Positions 21,411 to 30,385 are shown, numbered from the stretch's first letter. The stretch is DNA of 64,000 nucleotides from JAURVT01 sp049059935 (GCF_049059935.1 NZ_JBMGQR010000015.1:1-64000), one strand, 5' to 3'. Notes: generated by a model from the letters alone, not told the origin. A program made the numbers and translations.

Positions 21411-22518
21411 CGAGGTCACCCACGACCATCTTGGATAGCGCCTTCGCAATCTCCATGTCTCTCCCCTGCGCCGCGTGTTGGTACCTGAGCGCGGCTCCCG
21501 GTGTCGAGTGGCCCAGTCGCCCCATCAACTCGGCAAGTGTGGCGCCCGTGGATGCTGCCAGGACGGCGCCGGTGTGTCTGAGGTCGTGCCACCTGAGGTC
21601 GGGCCGCAGAGCCTTCTCGCGGGCCGCGTAGAAGCTCTTGTAGAGCGTCGAGGGTTGCAGGTTCGTGCCGGCGACGGACGGGAACAGCAGACCACTCTTG
21701 CCGGGCTGCGCGTGCGAGGCCAGGTGATCCTTTAGTGCCGGCATCAGGTGTGGCGGGATGGCGACATTGCGCACGCCGGCGTCGGACTTGGGCGTCCCGA
21801 TGATGGTCTTGCCCTCGACACGGACCACGGCCCGCCGGATCTGCAGCACACCTGCCTCGAGGTCGACGTCCTTGCGTCGCAGCTCGGTCAGCTCGCCGAA
21901 GCGGAGGCCGCACCACGCGGCCAGCAGCGTCATCACCTTGTACTTGTCAGGCATGGCGGATACGAGCGCCTCGAGCTCGGGCAACGTGGCGGGCTTGATC
22001 TTGTGTACGCGCTTGGAGTTGCCGGCCCCGCGAATGTGGCATGGGTTCACGGTGATCAGCTCGTCGTTAACCGCGGTCGCCAGGATCGACCGGAGCAGGC
22101 TGTAGGCGTGCGCCCGCATAGTCGGCTTCTCCGAGCCCTGCTCTGTGTGCCAGCGGCGGACCGCGGCCGGTGACACCGTCTTGAGCGCCATGCTGCCAAA
22201 GGTGGGCTTGAGCCGGCTCTCGATGAGCTTGGCGTAGTGGTCCTTTGTGCGCGGCTTGAGCGTGCGGTCCTTCAGCCATAGGTCGGCGTACTCACCGAAG
22301 GTGATCGGAGCCGCGTGCTGCTCGTTGGGCGGCACCCATGCACCGAGGGAGATCTGCTGCCGCTGGGCCGCAAGCCACGCTTCAGCGTCCTCGGCGGCGT
22401 CGAACGTCCAGGGCGCGTTGTAGATGACGCCGTCGGGCGCCGTGTAGTTCGCCTGATAGCGCTTCGAGGGCAGCCGGCGGATGTTTCCGAACGACCTCTT
22501 GCGCTTCCTTGGTGGCAC
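21403..22518 (-). CDS. int: Tyrosine recombinase integrase
   Basis: A 371-aa phage-type integrase. Residues 1-60 are a basic arm-binding domain, about 65-150 the SAM-like core-binding domain and the rest the catalytic domain. The catalytic set is complete: Arg206 (GLRFGEL), His311 and Arg314 (WHDLRH), His337 (RLGHS) and nucleophile Tyr346. It should recombine the 31-bp core in tRNA-Val(GAC). GTG 22518 is the start, with arm-type repeats at 22533-22554 in its promoter, so Int may repress its own gene. Its place next to attR is standard for tRNA-integrating elements. Confidence 0.93.
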   Translation of the reverse strand: MPPRKRKRSFGNIRRLPSKRYQANYTAPDGVIYNAPWTFDAAEDAEAWLAAQRQQISLGAWVPPNEQHAAPITFGEYADLWLKDRTLKPRTKDHYAKLIESRLKPTFGSMALKTVSPAAVRRWHTEQGSEKPTMRAHAYSLLRSILATAVNDELITVNPCHIRGAGNSKRVHKIKPATLPELEALVSAMPDKYKVMTLLAAWCGLRFGELTELRRKDVDLEAGVLQIRRAVVRVEGKTIIGTPKSDAGVRNVAIPPHLMPALKDHLASHAQPGKSGLLFPSVAGTNLQPSTLYKSFYAAREKALRPDLRWHDLRHTGAVLAASTGATLAELMGRLGHSTPGAALRYQHAAQGRDMEIAKALSKMVVGDLDA

Positions 22519-22532
22519 TGAGTTCGGCCTTC

Positions 22533-22554
22533 CGTGCGGGATACGTGCGGAATG
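22533..22554 (+). repeat. Putative integrase arm-type site, right
   Basis: Tandem CGTGCGGGAT and CGTGCGGAAT units, matching 3939-3960 at 19 of 22 positions in the same orientation. They lie 15 bp upstream of the integrase start and 115 bp inside the attR core. Confidence 0.5.
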
Positions 22555-22668
22555 AGTGCCGCCTCGTGCACACTTGTGCCTGCCCCTGAGACGGGCTACT
22601 GTTTCTCAGAAGCCCAGCATATCAAGGGTTTCAGCAAGTCAGACCCAGTAACACCACCTCTGGCCGAA

Positions 22669-22699
22669 ACTGGTTCAATCCCAGTATCGCCCACCAGCA
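22669..22699 (+). repeat. attR core (direct repeat)
   Basis: Identical 31-bp copy of 3864-3894. It carries only the T arm and acceptor end of tRNA-Val, with no anticodon arm before it, so it is a junction scar and not a tRNA gene. Confidence 0.93.
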
Positions 22700-22710
22700 A
22701 CTCCCTCTCA

Positions 22711-22740
22711 GAAGCCGGTCTCGCACAGCGGGCCGGCTTC
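22711..22740 (+). terminator. Original chromosomal terminator of tRNA-Val
   Basis: GAAGCCGG and CCGGCTTC pair in an 8-bp stem 11 bp beyond attR. Before integration this hairpin must have followed the tRNA-Val gene directly. It closely resembles the element copy at 3909-3937. Confidence 0.65.
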
Positions 22741-22793
22741 TTGCATGTCGTGGTGCGCAGCGGGGACTTCTCAGCGAGAGGTCCCGCGGACAG

Positions 22794-25700
22794 TTACTGG
22801 GCCGCGGCGGCAGTCACGTTGAAGAAGTCCGACGGCATCGCCGACTCGAGCCGCCAGGTGAAGGCAATCGGACGATCGCCCTCATGGCTGACGTAGTGGG
22901 CGGGTCCGAGGAACAGGTAGGGCGAGGTCCCGAACTCGTCCTTGGCCTCGTGACGAACGAAGAGCAGAACCGTGCTCGCGCCGTTGACGTAGCGCTGGCC
23001 GGTCTTCGAAGCGACGGACGTCGTCGACTGCGACTCCCAGTGAAACAGCGTCGGGCTGATCGGATAGTCCGCGTACATCGTGGTGGGTGAGTAGTCGGCC
23101 TCTGACTTCTTCAGGGTGATGAAGAAGGCGTCGACGTTGCGGTCGGCGGAGTACCAGACGCCTTCGCGGAAGCTGTTGGGGTTACGCGGGAAGTCCAGTG
23201 CGGCCAGGATCTCCTCGCGCTGGTAGCGGGCGTGGACGAGCAGCGGAACGTCCGAGAGGTCGCCGCCCAGTGCGACGGTCATGCGCCGTGCGGCCTCGAA
23301 GGACAGGTCGACGACGGTCGAGAGCTCGGCACGCGTGGCTACCTCGGCGCGCAGCGTCTGCAGCCCAGCCTCGATGGACTCGTGGCCGCCGCCGTCGGAC
23401 CAGAGCGAGAAGAACAACATCCTCGCCACGCGCTGCTCAGCAGACGACAGCTCCTCGTAGGCGGGAGCGACCTCGGCGAGGATCGCGGGGTAGATCTGGG
23501 CGCGAAGCGGATCGTCGACGTGGGCGAAGGCGCGCACCCGCTTGAGCAGCTTCTCCTCAAGCACCGAACCAGGTTCGGTCGGGAGGTTGGCGTCGCGGCG
23601 GAGCTTGGTCCACGAATGGCTCCCTCGACGGAGGATGTCGCTGAGCTCGAGGCCAGACTCGTCGAGGAAGGTTGACAGGTCCTGGTCGCCACGCGTGCGG
23701 AGCTCGGTGACGATCTGCTGCCAACGGTTGGCGATCTGGGAGCGGATGTTCTCGAGCACGAGCGTCTGCGACTGCTTGTCGAGCACGATCTGGCACCCGG
23801 ACGGAAGGAACGGGAATCCCTTCTCGACCTGCTTCTCGACCTCGCGGCGCGACCCCCCGGTCAGGGCCCGGTACCGCGTGGCGAACTGGAACGACTTGTG
23901 CTGGTAGCCGATGAAGTCCAGGACCGTCAGGACGGCCTTGTGCGGGGTGCGACGCAGTCCGCGGCCCAGCTGTTGCAGGAAGACCGTGGCGCTCTCGGTG
24001 GGGCGCAGAAACAGGACGGTGTCGACGTCGGGGATGTCGAGTCCCTCGTTGAACAGGTCGGCGGCGAAGAGGATGTTGACACGGCGGGCGCGAAGATCGT
24101 TGAGTGCATCAGCTCGCTCCTGCTGAGGCGTGTTGCCGCTGACGGCCCGAGCCGGGATTCCGGCCTCGACGAACACTCGCGCCATGTACTCCGCGTGGGC
24201 GACGCTGACGCAAAACCCGAGTCCGCGCATGGCACCGACGTCGGCGACCTTGTCACGCAGCTGGGTCAGGACGATCTGTGCGCGCACGTCGTTGCCGGTG
24301 AACACCTTCGACAGCTCGTGCTCGTCGTACCGCCCCCGCGACCACGTGATCGCGCTGAGGTCGGTGCCGTCGGCGACGGCGAAGTAGTGGAACGGGCACA
24401 GCAGATCGGCGCCGAGCGCGTCCCACAGGCGCAGCTCGGCCGCCGTGCGTCCCTCGAAGAAGCTGCGGACGTCCGTGCCGTCGGCGCGCTCCGGCGTGGC
24501 CGTCAGACCCAGGAGCTCGACGGGAGTGAAGTGGTCGATCAGGCGCCGGTAGGTCTTGGCCTCGGCGTGGTGGAACTCGTCGATGACGACGATGTCGTAC
24601 GCGTCCGCGGGGATGTTCTCGACGCCGTAGGCGTTCAGCGACTGGACGCTGGCGAACACGTGCTTCCACCGCTCTGGACGGGCGCCACCCACGTACAGCT
24701 CGCCGAAGCCGGCGTCGGCCAGCACCTCGCGGTAGGTACGCATCGACTGCTCGAGGATTTCCTTGCGATGGGCGACGAACAGCAGCGAGGGCTGCTCACC
24801 GTTGGCGCGCTCGCAGAATCCCCGGTAGTCGAGCGCCGCGATCACGGTCTTGCCGGTTCCCGTGGCCGCAACAACAAGGTTGCGGTGGCGATCGTGGATG
24901 CGCCGCTCTCCGTCGATCGCGTCGAGCATCTCTTGCTGGTACGGGAACGGTCGCACCTGGAGGCCGGAGATCGAGATGGTGACGCGATCGGATTGACGAC
25001 GCCCGGCTGCTTCGTTCAGTGAGTCGTCCAGACGGTCACGGTCTCGGTCAGGGTCGTACGGCTCGAACTCGCTACCGTTCCAGTACGAGTCGAACGTCGC
25101 CCGGAACTTGTGCAGCAGCGACGGCGTCGCGGCCGTCGAGAGTCGGACGTTCCACTCGACGCCCTCGAGCAGGGCGCTGGTCGAGAGGTTGGACGACCCC
25201 ACGTAGGCGGTGTCGAAGCCGGTGTTGCGGTGGAACAACCACGCCTTGGCGTGCAGGCGGGTGCGGGCGGCGTCGTACTGAACGCGCACTTCGGCACCGT
25301 AGTCACGCACGAGCCGGTCGAGAGCCTCGCGCTCCGTGCCGCCGATGTAGGTGGTCGTGGCCACCCGGAGCGGGATGCCGGCCTCCTTCATCGCTGCGAG
25401 CTCGCGTTCCAGCAGCCGAACGCCACGCCACATCACGAACGCGCACAGCAGGTCGACGGAGTCGGCGGAGTCGAGCTCGGCCCGCAGCTCGCTGGCGAGG
25501 GACGGCTCGCCGTGGGCGTTGGTGAGCAGAGCCGCGTCGTTCAAGGGCGTCCGGGGACGCTGGCCGTATCGGCTGACGATGCCCGGCCCGGCCGGCGGCT
25601 TCAGCGAGTGCAGCTCGCGGACCGGTTCGACGACCGCCAGGTCGGGATCGTCGAGGTGCCGGAGGAGCTCGTTGGCTGCATCGAGGCGCTTGGCGGGATC

Positions 25701-25868
25701 TCGAATCGCGCCGAGACGTTGGCCGATCGCGGCGGCTAGGTGGCGCGTCAGGACGTGCGTCTGGTCTGCGTCGTCCACGGCTGCAAGCTCGGCGAGCAGG
25801 TGCTCCTCCCCCGCTACCGCCCGATCGATGGCGTGCGTGACCAGCGATTCATGCAGACCTTCGTGCAC
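22794..25868 (-). CDS. PLD domain - SF2 helicase - DUF3427 protein
   Basis: A 1024-aa three-part protein. Residues about 95-270 hold a phospholipase D-type nuclease domain (RLHAKAWLF with HxK, then GSSNLS). Residues about 300-690 are an SF2 helicase: Walker A ATGTGKT near 335-341, DEFHH at 430-434, a TATPERADG motif III and QQLGRGLRR motif VI. The last 300 residues match DUF3427 (SFREGVWY, YADYPISPTLFHWESQS, ending in a WRLE segment). Such fusions occur in bacterial genomes, often near defence or repair genes, and probably act on foreign or damaged DNA. It lies just outside attR, so it is chromosomal now. It starts in isolation with no partner gene. Confidence 0.85.
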   Translation of the reverse strand: MHEGLHESLVTHAIDRAVAGEEHLLAELAAVDDADQTHVLTRHLAAAIGQRLGAIRDPAKRLDAANELLRHLDDPDLAVVEPVRELHSLKPPAGPGIVSRYGQRPRTPLNDAALLTNAHGEPSLASELRAELDSADSVDLLCAFVMWRGVRLLERELAAMKEAGIPLRVATTTYIGGTEREALDRLVRDYGAEVRVQYDAARTRLHAKAWLFHRNTGFDTAYVGSSNLSTSALLEGVEWNVRLSTAATPSLLHKFRATFDSYWNGSEFEPYDPDRDRDRLDDSLNEAAGRRQSDRVTISISGLQVRPFPYQQEMLDAIDGERRIHDRHRNLVVAATGTGKTVIAALDYRGFCERANGEQPSLLFVAHRKEILEQSMRTYREVLADAGFGELYVGGARPERWKHVFASVQSLNAYGVENIPADAYDIVVIDEFHHAEAKTYRRLIDHFTPVELLGLTATPERADGTDVRSFFEGRTAAELRLWDALGADLLCPFHYFAVADGTDLSAITWSRGRYDEHELSKVFTGNDVRAQIVLTQLRDKVADVGAMRGLGFCVSVAHAEYMARVFVEAGIPARAVSGNTPQQERADALNDLRARRVNILFAADLFNEGLDIPDVDTVLFLRPTESATVFLQQLGRGLRRTPHKAVLTVLDFIGYQHKSFQFATRYRALTGGSRREVEKQVEKGFPFLPSGCQIVLDKQSQTLVLENIRSQIANRWQQIVTELRTRGDQDLSTFLDESGLELSDILRRGSHSWTKLRRDANLPTEPGSVLEEKLLKRVRAFAHVDDPLRAQIYPAILAEVAPAYEELSSAEQRVARMLFFSLWSDGGGHESIEAGLQTLRAEVATRAELSTVVDLSFEAARRMTVALGGDLSDVPLLVHARYQREEILAALDFPRNPNSFREGVWYSADRNVDAFFITLKKSEADYSPTTMYADYPISPTLFHWESQSTTSVASKTGQRYVNGASTVLLFVRHEAKDEFGTSPYLFLGPAHYVSHEGDRPIAFTWRLESAMPSDFFNVTAAAAQ

Positions 25869-25988
25869 CGTGTCCCCCCGAGTTGGTGTGGGGCGCAGCT
25901 TGTCATGGAACGTCCCTGGTTCGGGCGGATTCGCGGACGAGCGACGCCGATCGGCGCTGTGACCGCCTCGTCAGGTTGGATGGGACCC

Positions 25989-26195
25989 ATGAGCCAGACC
26001 GACCCCATGTGGGTGCGTGCGACGTGTCCGGAGTGCGACGACAGCGGGCCGCGGATGCACGACCAGTCCGAGCTGCCGGTCGACGGGCGCGAGGGGTTCC
26101 TGGAGTGGCGTCAGGAGCTGCTGACGGTTCACGTGCGGCCGGTGGCGGTGTCGCGGCGCGTCGAGGACGCGTGGTCGGCGGTGGAGACGATCTGA
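25989..26195 (+). CDS. Small CPEC protein
   Basis: A 68-aa frame with one CPEC knuckle at the N-terminal side and a polar rest. It is divergent from the helicase gene. A longer in-frame reading exists, but ATG 25989 is the best placed start. Coding status is moderate and function unknown. Confidence 0.4.
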   Translation: MSQTDPMWVRATCPECDDSGPRMHDQSELPVDGREGFLEWRQELLTVHVRPVAVSRRVEDAWSAVETI

Positions 26196-26259
26196 TCTCT
26201 GGATCCGGGTCGCGATAGCGACCACGATCCAGAGACCAGCCACGATCCAGGGACTCTCG

Positions 26260-26691
26260 TCAGGACGAGGAGTGGGGGTCGCCGCTGTAGATGTCGAGCA
26301 TCTGGTCGCGCAGAAGGACCTGGTCGGCCGAGAGCCAGAGCTCGACGATCTTGCGGCCCTCGAAGCGGTAGAGGGCGAGCTCGTTGGCCTGCATGCGCAG
26401 GCCGGTGGCCCGGACGCCGCGGAAGTCCTTCATGTGGGTGCCGGTGTCGTGGAGCCGGCAGGCGAGGCGCTTGCCGTCGACGACGGCGAACTCGATGCGC
26501 CACTGGAAGTCGGGGAACGCGTCGATCATCTTGTCCAGCTCGGCGCGCAGGCGGTCGGCGTCCCAGGGCGTCCCGTTGAGGACGAAGTCCGCGGCGAAGA
26601 ACTCCTCGAGCCGGTGCATCTCACGTCGGTTGATGGCCGTGATCATGTCGGTCACGACCGCGACGCGTCGGCGTTCCGCGAGGGTGTGCAT
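26260..26691 (-). CDS. SnoaL-like/NTF2-fold protein
   Basis: A 143-aa protein with the SnoaL-like ester cyclase pattern: an N-terminal helix with VTDMITAINRREMHRLEEFFAADFVLNG, the helix RLRAELDKMIDAFPDFQWRIE, then a curved sheet GKRLACRLHDTGTH and ANELALYRFEGRKIVELW. Members are cyclases, isomerases or scaffold folds; the substrate cannot be inferred. ATG 26691 matches the family start, and the long upstream extension is rejected because it overlaps the divergent lipoprotein gene. Confidence 0.72.
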   Translation of the reverse strand: MHTLAERRRVAVVTDMITAINRREMHRLEEFFAADFVLNGTPWDADRLRAELDKMIDAFPDFQWRIEFAVVDGKRLACRLHDTGTHMKDFRGVRATGLRMQANELALYRFEGRKIVELWLSADQVLLRDQMLDIYSGDPHSSS

Positions 26692-26797
26692 GGGGCGATC
26701 CTTCCAAACCAGGAGGTCACGTCCGCGGCCGGTGGCCGTCGCCGAACCGACGCGCGTCGTTGGGCCCACCCGTCCGGCCGGACGTAGCGTCGGATCC

Positions 26798-27172
26798 ATG
26801 CGTTCGTCCAAGTTCTCCGCAGCCCTGATCGCCGCCTCGATGGCCGGCACCGTCCTGCTCGCCGGGTGCGGGTCGCCCGACGCGAACGAGACCGATCCGG
26901 CCGAGGTGCGGCGCACCGACAACGCCACCCCGACGCCCCAGGGCGACGAGCAGCAGAAGGAGGCCGCGTCGGCCACGCCGTCGCCGTCCGACCTGCCCAC
27001 CGTCGACTGGGACAACTACGACGACGGCCTGCAGCAGAAGATCGACGGCTACACCGAGGCCAAGAACTGCGACGGCATCACGGGCGAGATCCAGAAGGCC
27101 AAGGGCGCGTCGGGCCAGGCCGACCTGATCGGGTACCTCGAGGCGAGCGGAGCGGCCGCCGGCTGCACGTGA
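26798..27172 (+). CDS. Lipoprotein
   Basis: A 124-aa protein with a lipoprotein signal peptide: basic MRSSK, hydrophobic core and lipobox LLAGC near residue 24. A Thr/Pro/Ala-rich linker follows, then a short helical domain with two Cys (KNCDGITGEI and AAGCT), probably a disulfide. It is anchored outside the membrane. Function unknown. Confidence 0.7.
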   Translation: MRSSKFSAALIAASMAGTVLLAGCGSPDANETDPAEVRRTDNATPTPQGDEQQKEAASATPSPSDLPTVDWDNYDDGLQQKIDGYTEAKNCDGITGEIQKAKGASGQADLIGYLEASGAAAGCT

Positions 27173-27202
27173 GCCTGACGGCCGCTCCCACGCCCAGCGT
27201 CC

Positions 27203-28768
27203 TCAGACGCCGCGGATCAGGTCGGCGCAGCGCTCGCCGATCATCATCGTGGTGATGTTGGGGTTGACGGTCGTCAGCTCGGGCATCACCGAGCCGTCGG
27301 CGACCCGCAGGCCCTGGACGCCCTTGACGCGCAGCTCGCTGTCGAGCGGCGACATCAGGTCGTCGTCCGGGCCCATCCGCACCGTGCCCGCCGGGTGGTA
27401 GACGGTGTTGTGCGTGGCGCGGACGTACGCCGCCAGCTCCTCGTCGCTCTGCGCGCCGGGGCCGGGCGTCAGCTCGGACTCGGCCCAGTCGGCCATCGGC
27501 GCCTGCGCGACGATCTGACGAGCGAGCTTGAGGCCCTCGACCATGACGCGCATGTCGTGGCCCTCGGGGTCGGTGAAGTAGCGCGGGTCGACCTTCGGCT
27601 TGTCGCGGAAGTCGCGGCTGCGCAGGCGGACGGTGCCGCGGCTGCGGGCGTGCGTGACGTTGGGCGTCAGGCAGAACGCGTTCTCCGCCGTGGGGTAGCC
27701 CTGGCGCAGCGTGTGCATGTCGAACGGCATGGAGCCGTAGTGCATCATCAGGTCCGGCCGGTCGAGCCCGTCGGTGGTGCAGGCGAACACGCCGATCCCC
27801 CACCACTGCATGCTCTCGGTGACCATCGGCTGCGCGGCGCGCCACTGGATGACGGCCTCGGGGTGGTCCTGCAGGTGCTCCCCCACGCCGGGTGAGTCGA
27901 CGACGACCTCGACGCCGGTCTCGCGCAGGTGCTCGGCCGGGCCGATGCCCGAGAGCATGAGGATCTTCGGCGAGTCGATCGCGCCGGCCGACAGCACGAC
28001 CTCGCGACGCGCGGTGATCCGGCCGATGTGGCTGAACGCGCCGGTGGCGGTGTCGACGCCGGTGCAGCGGGTGCCGTCCATGCGCAGCCGGACCACACGG
28101 GTGTCGGTGATCAGCGTGAAGTTGTCGCGCTCGTCGACCACCGGATGCACGTACGACACCGACGACGACGCGCGCGTGCCGTCGGCCTGGCGGTTCACCT
28201 GGAAGAAGTTCGCGCCCCGCGTGACGGTGCTGTCGGCGTTGAACGTGACGCGCGGGATGCCGGCGTCCTCGCACGCGTCGAGCAGCGCGACGCCGCACGG
28301 GTCGCTGGGCGGGATGTCCATCAGGTGCACCGGGCCGTCGGTGCCGTGGTGCGGCGCGTCGGGTCCGGCGTGGTCGTTGGTCTCCAGACGGGTGAACAGC
28401 GGCTTGAGCGCGTCGTAGCCCCAGCCCTTGGCGCCGTGCACCTGCTCCCACTCGTCGAGGTCCTCGCGCGGCGCCCAGAACGCGATGCACGAGTTGTGCG
28501 ACGAGCAGCCGCCCATCACCTTGGCGCGCGCGTGGCGCAGGAACGAGTTGCCGTTCTCCTGCGGCTCCACCGGGTAGTCCCAGTCGTATCCCGACTCGAG
28601 CAGCTCCATCCAGCGGTCGAGCCGCAGGATCTCGTCACGGCCGCGGTCGTCGGGGCCGGCCTCGACCAGCGCCACCGTCACCGACGGGTCCTCGCTGAGG
28701 CGGGCCGCGACGACGGCGCCGGCGGACCCGCCGCCCACCACCACGTAGTCGAACTCGTTGCTGCTCAT
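27203..28768 (-). CDS. betA: Choline dehydrogenase (GMC flavoprotein)
   Basis: A 521-aa GMC oxidoreductase. The FAD-binding GGGSAGAVVAARLSE lies at residues 11-26, a second signature AKVMGGCSSHN is near 83-93, LSAGAIDSPKILMLSGIGP is the GMC signature, and YHPAGTVRMG carries the active-site His. It oxidises choline to betaine aldehyde. The aldehyde dehydrogenase gene lies 35 bp upstream on the same strand, so the pair forms a glycine betaine (osmoprotectant) pathway. No BetI regulator or choline transporter is next to it. A different primary alcohol substrate is possible. Confidence 0.85.
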   Translation of the reverse strand: MSSNEFDYVVVGGGSAGAVVAARLSEDPSVTVALVEAGPDDRGRDEILRLDRWMELLESGYDWDYPVEPQENGNSFLRHARAKVMGGCSSHNSCIAFWAPREDLDEWEQVHGAKGWGYDALKPLFTRLETNDHAGPDAPHHGTDGPVHLMDIPPSDPCGVALLDACEDAGIPRVTFNADSTVTRGANFFQVNRQADGTRASSSVSYVHPVVDERDNFTLITDTRVVRLRMDGTRCTGVDTATGAFSHIGRITARREVVLSAGAIDSPKILMLSGIGPAEHLRETGVEVVVDSPGVGEHLQDHPEAVIQWRAAQPMVTESMQWWGIGVFACTTDGLDRPDLMMHYGSMPFDMHTLRQGYPTAENAFCLTPNVTHARSRGTVRLRSRDFRDKPKVDPRYFTDPEGHDMRVMVEGLKLARQIVAQAPMADWAESELTPGPGAQSDEELAAYVRATHNTVYHPAGTVRMGPDDDLMSPLDSELRVKGVQGLRVADGSVMPELTTVNPNITTMMIGERCADLIRGV

Positions 28769-28803
28769 CGTCGTCTCTTCCTGTCGTGCGATCGTGCGGA
28801 GCG

Positions 28804-30279
28804 TCAGTCGCGCTCGGGGAACCAGCCGGTGACGGCGGGCTCGAGGTTCTGGTAGACGTGCTTGGGCTCGGTGTACTCCTCCAGGCCCGTCGGCCCGAGC
28901 TCGCGCCCGACGCCGGAGTGCCCGAAGCCGCCCCACTCGGCCTGTGGCAGGTAGGGGTGGAAGTCGTTGATCCACACCGTGCCGTGACGCAGCCGGTTGG
29001 CCACGCGCTGGGTGCGCGACGCGTCGGTCGACCAGACGCCGGCCGCCAGGCCGTAGCGGGTGTCGTTGGCGATCGCGACGGCCTCGTCCTCGGTGCGGAA
29101 CGTCTCGACGGTCATCACCGGCCCGAAGCCCTCGTCCTGGACGACCGACATGTCGGACGTCACCTGGTCGACGACGGTGGGCGCGTAGTAGAAGCCGTCG
29201 GCGAGCGGGCCCTCGCCCCAGGTGCCGCCGCAGCGGACGCGCGCACCCTCGTCGACGCCGGCCTGGACGTACGCCGTCACCTTGTCGCGGTGGGCCGCGG
29301 AGATCAGCGGCCCGGTGTCGACGTCGTTGTCGAACGGCCCGCCCATGACGATCTGCTGCGCGCGGCGCACCAGCTCGTCGACGAACGTCTCGGCCACCGA
29401 CTCCTCGACCACCAGGCGCGAGCCCGCCGAGCAGACCTGGCCGGAGTGCAGGAACGCGGCGTTGAGGGCGTTGTCGAGCGCGGCGTCGAGGTCGGCGTCG
29501 GCGAACACCACGTACGGGTTCTTGCCGCCGAGCTCCAGGGCCACCTTCTTGACGCTCGCCGCGGCCGACGCGGCGATGACCTTGCCGGTGGCCAGCCCGC
29601 CGGTGAACGAGACGAGGTCGACGTCGGGGTGCTCGGACAGCACCGCGCCCGCGTCGACGCCGGTGCCCGTGACGAGGTTCGCGACGCCCGCCGGCACGCC
29701 CGCGGCCGTCAGCACGTCCATCAGGACGATCGCGGTGCTGGGCGTCAGCTCGCTGGGCTTGAGCACGAACGTGCAGCCGGCGGCGATCGCGGGCGCGACC
29801 TTCCAGGCCACCTGCAGCAGCGGGTAGTTCCAGGGTGAGATCAGGCCGCAGACGCCCACGGGCTCGCGCTGGACGCGGCTGACGACGTCGGGGCTGCCGG
29901 CGTCGACGAGCCGTCCGGCGTCCTGGCCGGCGATCTTGCCGAAGTAGGAGAAGCAGGCCGCGATGTCGTCCATGTCGAGGCGGCTCTCGTAGATCCGCTT
30001 GCCGGTGTCGAGCGACTCCGCGCGCGCCAGCTCCTCCTTGCGCTCGCGGATCTGCGCGGCCACCGCGAGCAGGACGTCGCCGCGCTCGAAGCCGGTGGTG
30101 CGACGCCACGGGCCCGCGAAGGCGCGCGTGGCGGCCTCGATCGCGCGGACGGTGTCGGCGCGGCCGGCCTCCGAGACGGTGGCGACCGCGGTGCCGTCGG
30201 CGGGGCATCGGATCTCACGGGTGCCGCCGTCCGCGGCCGCCTCCCAGCGTCCGTCGATGTACAGCGTCGTGGCGCTCAC
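28804..30279 (-). CDS. betB: Betaine-aldehyde dehydrogenase
   Basis: A 491-aa NAD(P)-dependent aldehyde dehydrogenase. ISPWNYPLLQVAWKVAPA is the cofactor-site block, LELGGKNP carries general base Glu249, and SGQVCSAGSR the nucleophile Cys283. It converts betaine aldehyde to glycine betaine. GTG 30279 is the start; a longer frame upstream is open but lacks family sequence. It is the first gene of the betB-betA pair, which supports the substrate assignment over other aldehydes. Confidence 0.85.
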   Translation of the reverse strand: MSATTLYIDGRWEAAADGGTREIRCPADGTAVATVSEAGRADTVRAIEAATRAFAGPWRRTTGFERGDVLLAVAAQIRERKEELARAESLDTGKRIYESRLDMDDIAACFSYFGKIAGQDAGRLVDAGSPDVVSRVQREPVGVCGLISPWNYPLLQVAWKVAPAIAAGCTFVLKPSELTPSTAIVLMDVLTAAGVPAGVANLVTGTGVDAGAVLSEHPDVDLVSFTGGLATGKVIAASAAASVKKVALELGGKNPYVVFADADLDAALDNALNAAFLHSGQVCSAGSRLVVEESVAETFVDELVRRAQQIVMGGPFDNDVDTGPLISAAHRDKVTAYVQAGVDEGARVRCGGTWGEGPLADGFYYAPTVVDQVTSDMSVVQDEGFGPVMTVETFRTEDEAVAIANDTRYGLAAGVWSTDASRTQRVANRLRHGTVWINDFHPYLPQAEWGGFGHSGVGRELGPTGLEEYTEPKHVYQNLEPAVTGWFPERD

Positions 30280-30385
30280 GCGGGCTCCTCGGGTCTCGGG
30301 ATGGTGCCTCCCGAGGATTCTGGACCACGCCGACGCGTCGTGCGTCCGCGAGGGCCCACCGACACGTCCCGGTAGCGTCGGCGTC

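Larger units (their letters stand above)
3864..22699. mobile_element. Integrated element, candidate phage satellite or reduced prophage
   Basis: An 18.8-kb island bounded by identical 31-bp repeats, one completing tRNA-Val(GAC). A tyrosine integrase reads leftward at the right end. Near it are an Xis-like HTH protein, a RecA/RepA-like ATPase, a WhiB-like protein and an HTH regulator. Further left come a small-terminase-like gene and a full-length tape measure gene. The left arm carries many tiny overlapping genes and a ParB-like gene. Two possible defence loci (DUF3800; methyltransferase-nuclease fusion) fill the middle. There is no visible large terminase, portal, capsid, protease, major tail protein, lysin/holin or repressor, and no FtsK/Tra or RepSA gene. 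A phage satellite or a strongly decayed prophage fits best. The long intact tape measure frame and the tight gene overlaps argue against random decay. This assignment is inference. Confidence 0.85.

Noticed and set aside
3864..22699. Element as an actinomycete integrative conjugative element (AICE)
   Set aside because: Integrase, Xis and a tRNA site fit, but no FtsK-type Tra, RepSA/Prim-Pol or NUDIX/regulator set is visible, while TerS-like and tape measure genes point to phage.
22669..22699. Second tRNA-Val at the right end
   Set aside because: Only the T arm and acceptor end are present; no D or anticodon arm, so it is attR.
27203..30208. 1001-aa minus frame that joins betA with upstream sequence
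   Set aside because: The upstream part is an Arg-rich misreading of betB in another frame; betA starts cleanly at 28768.
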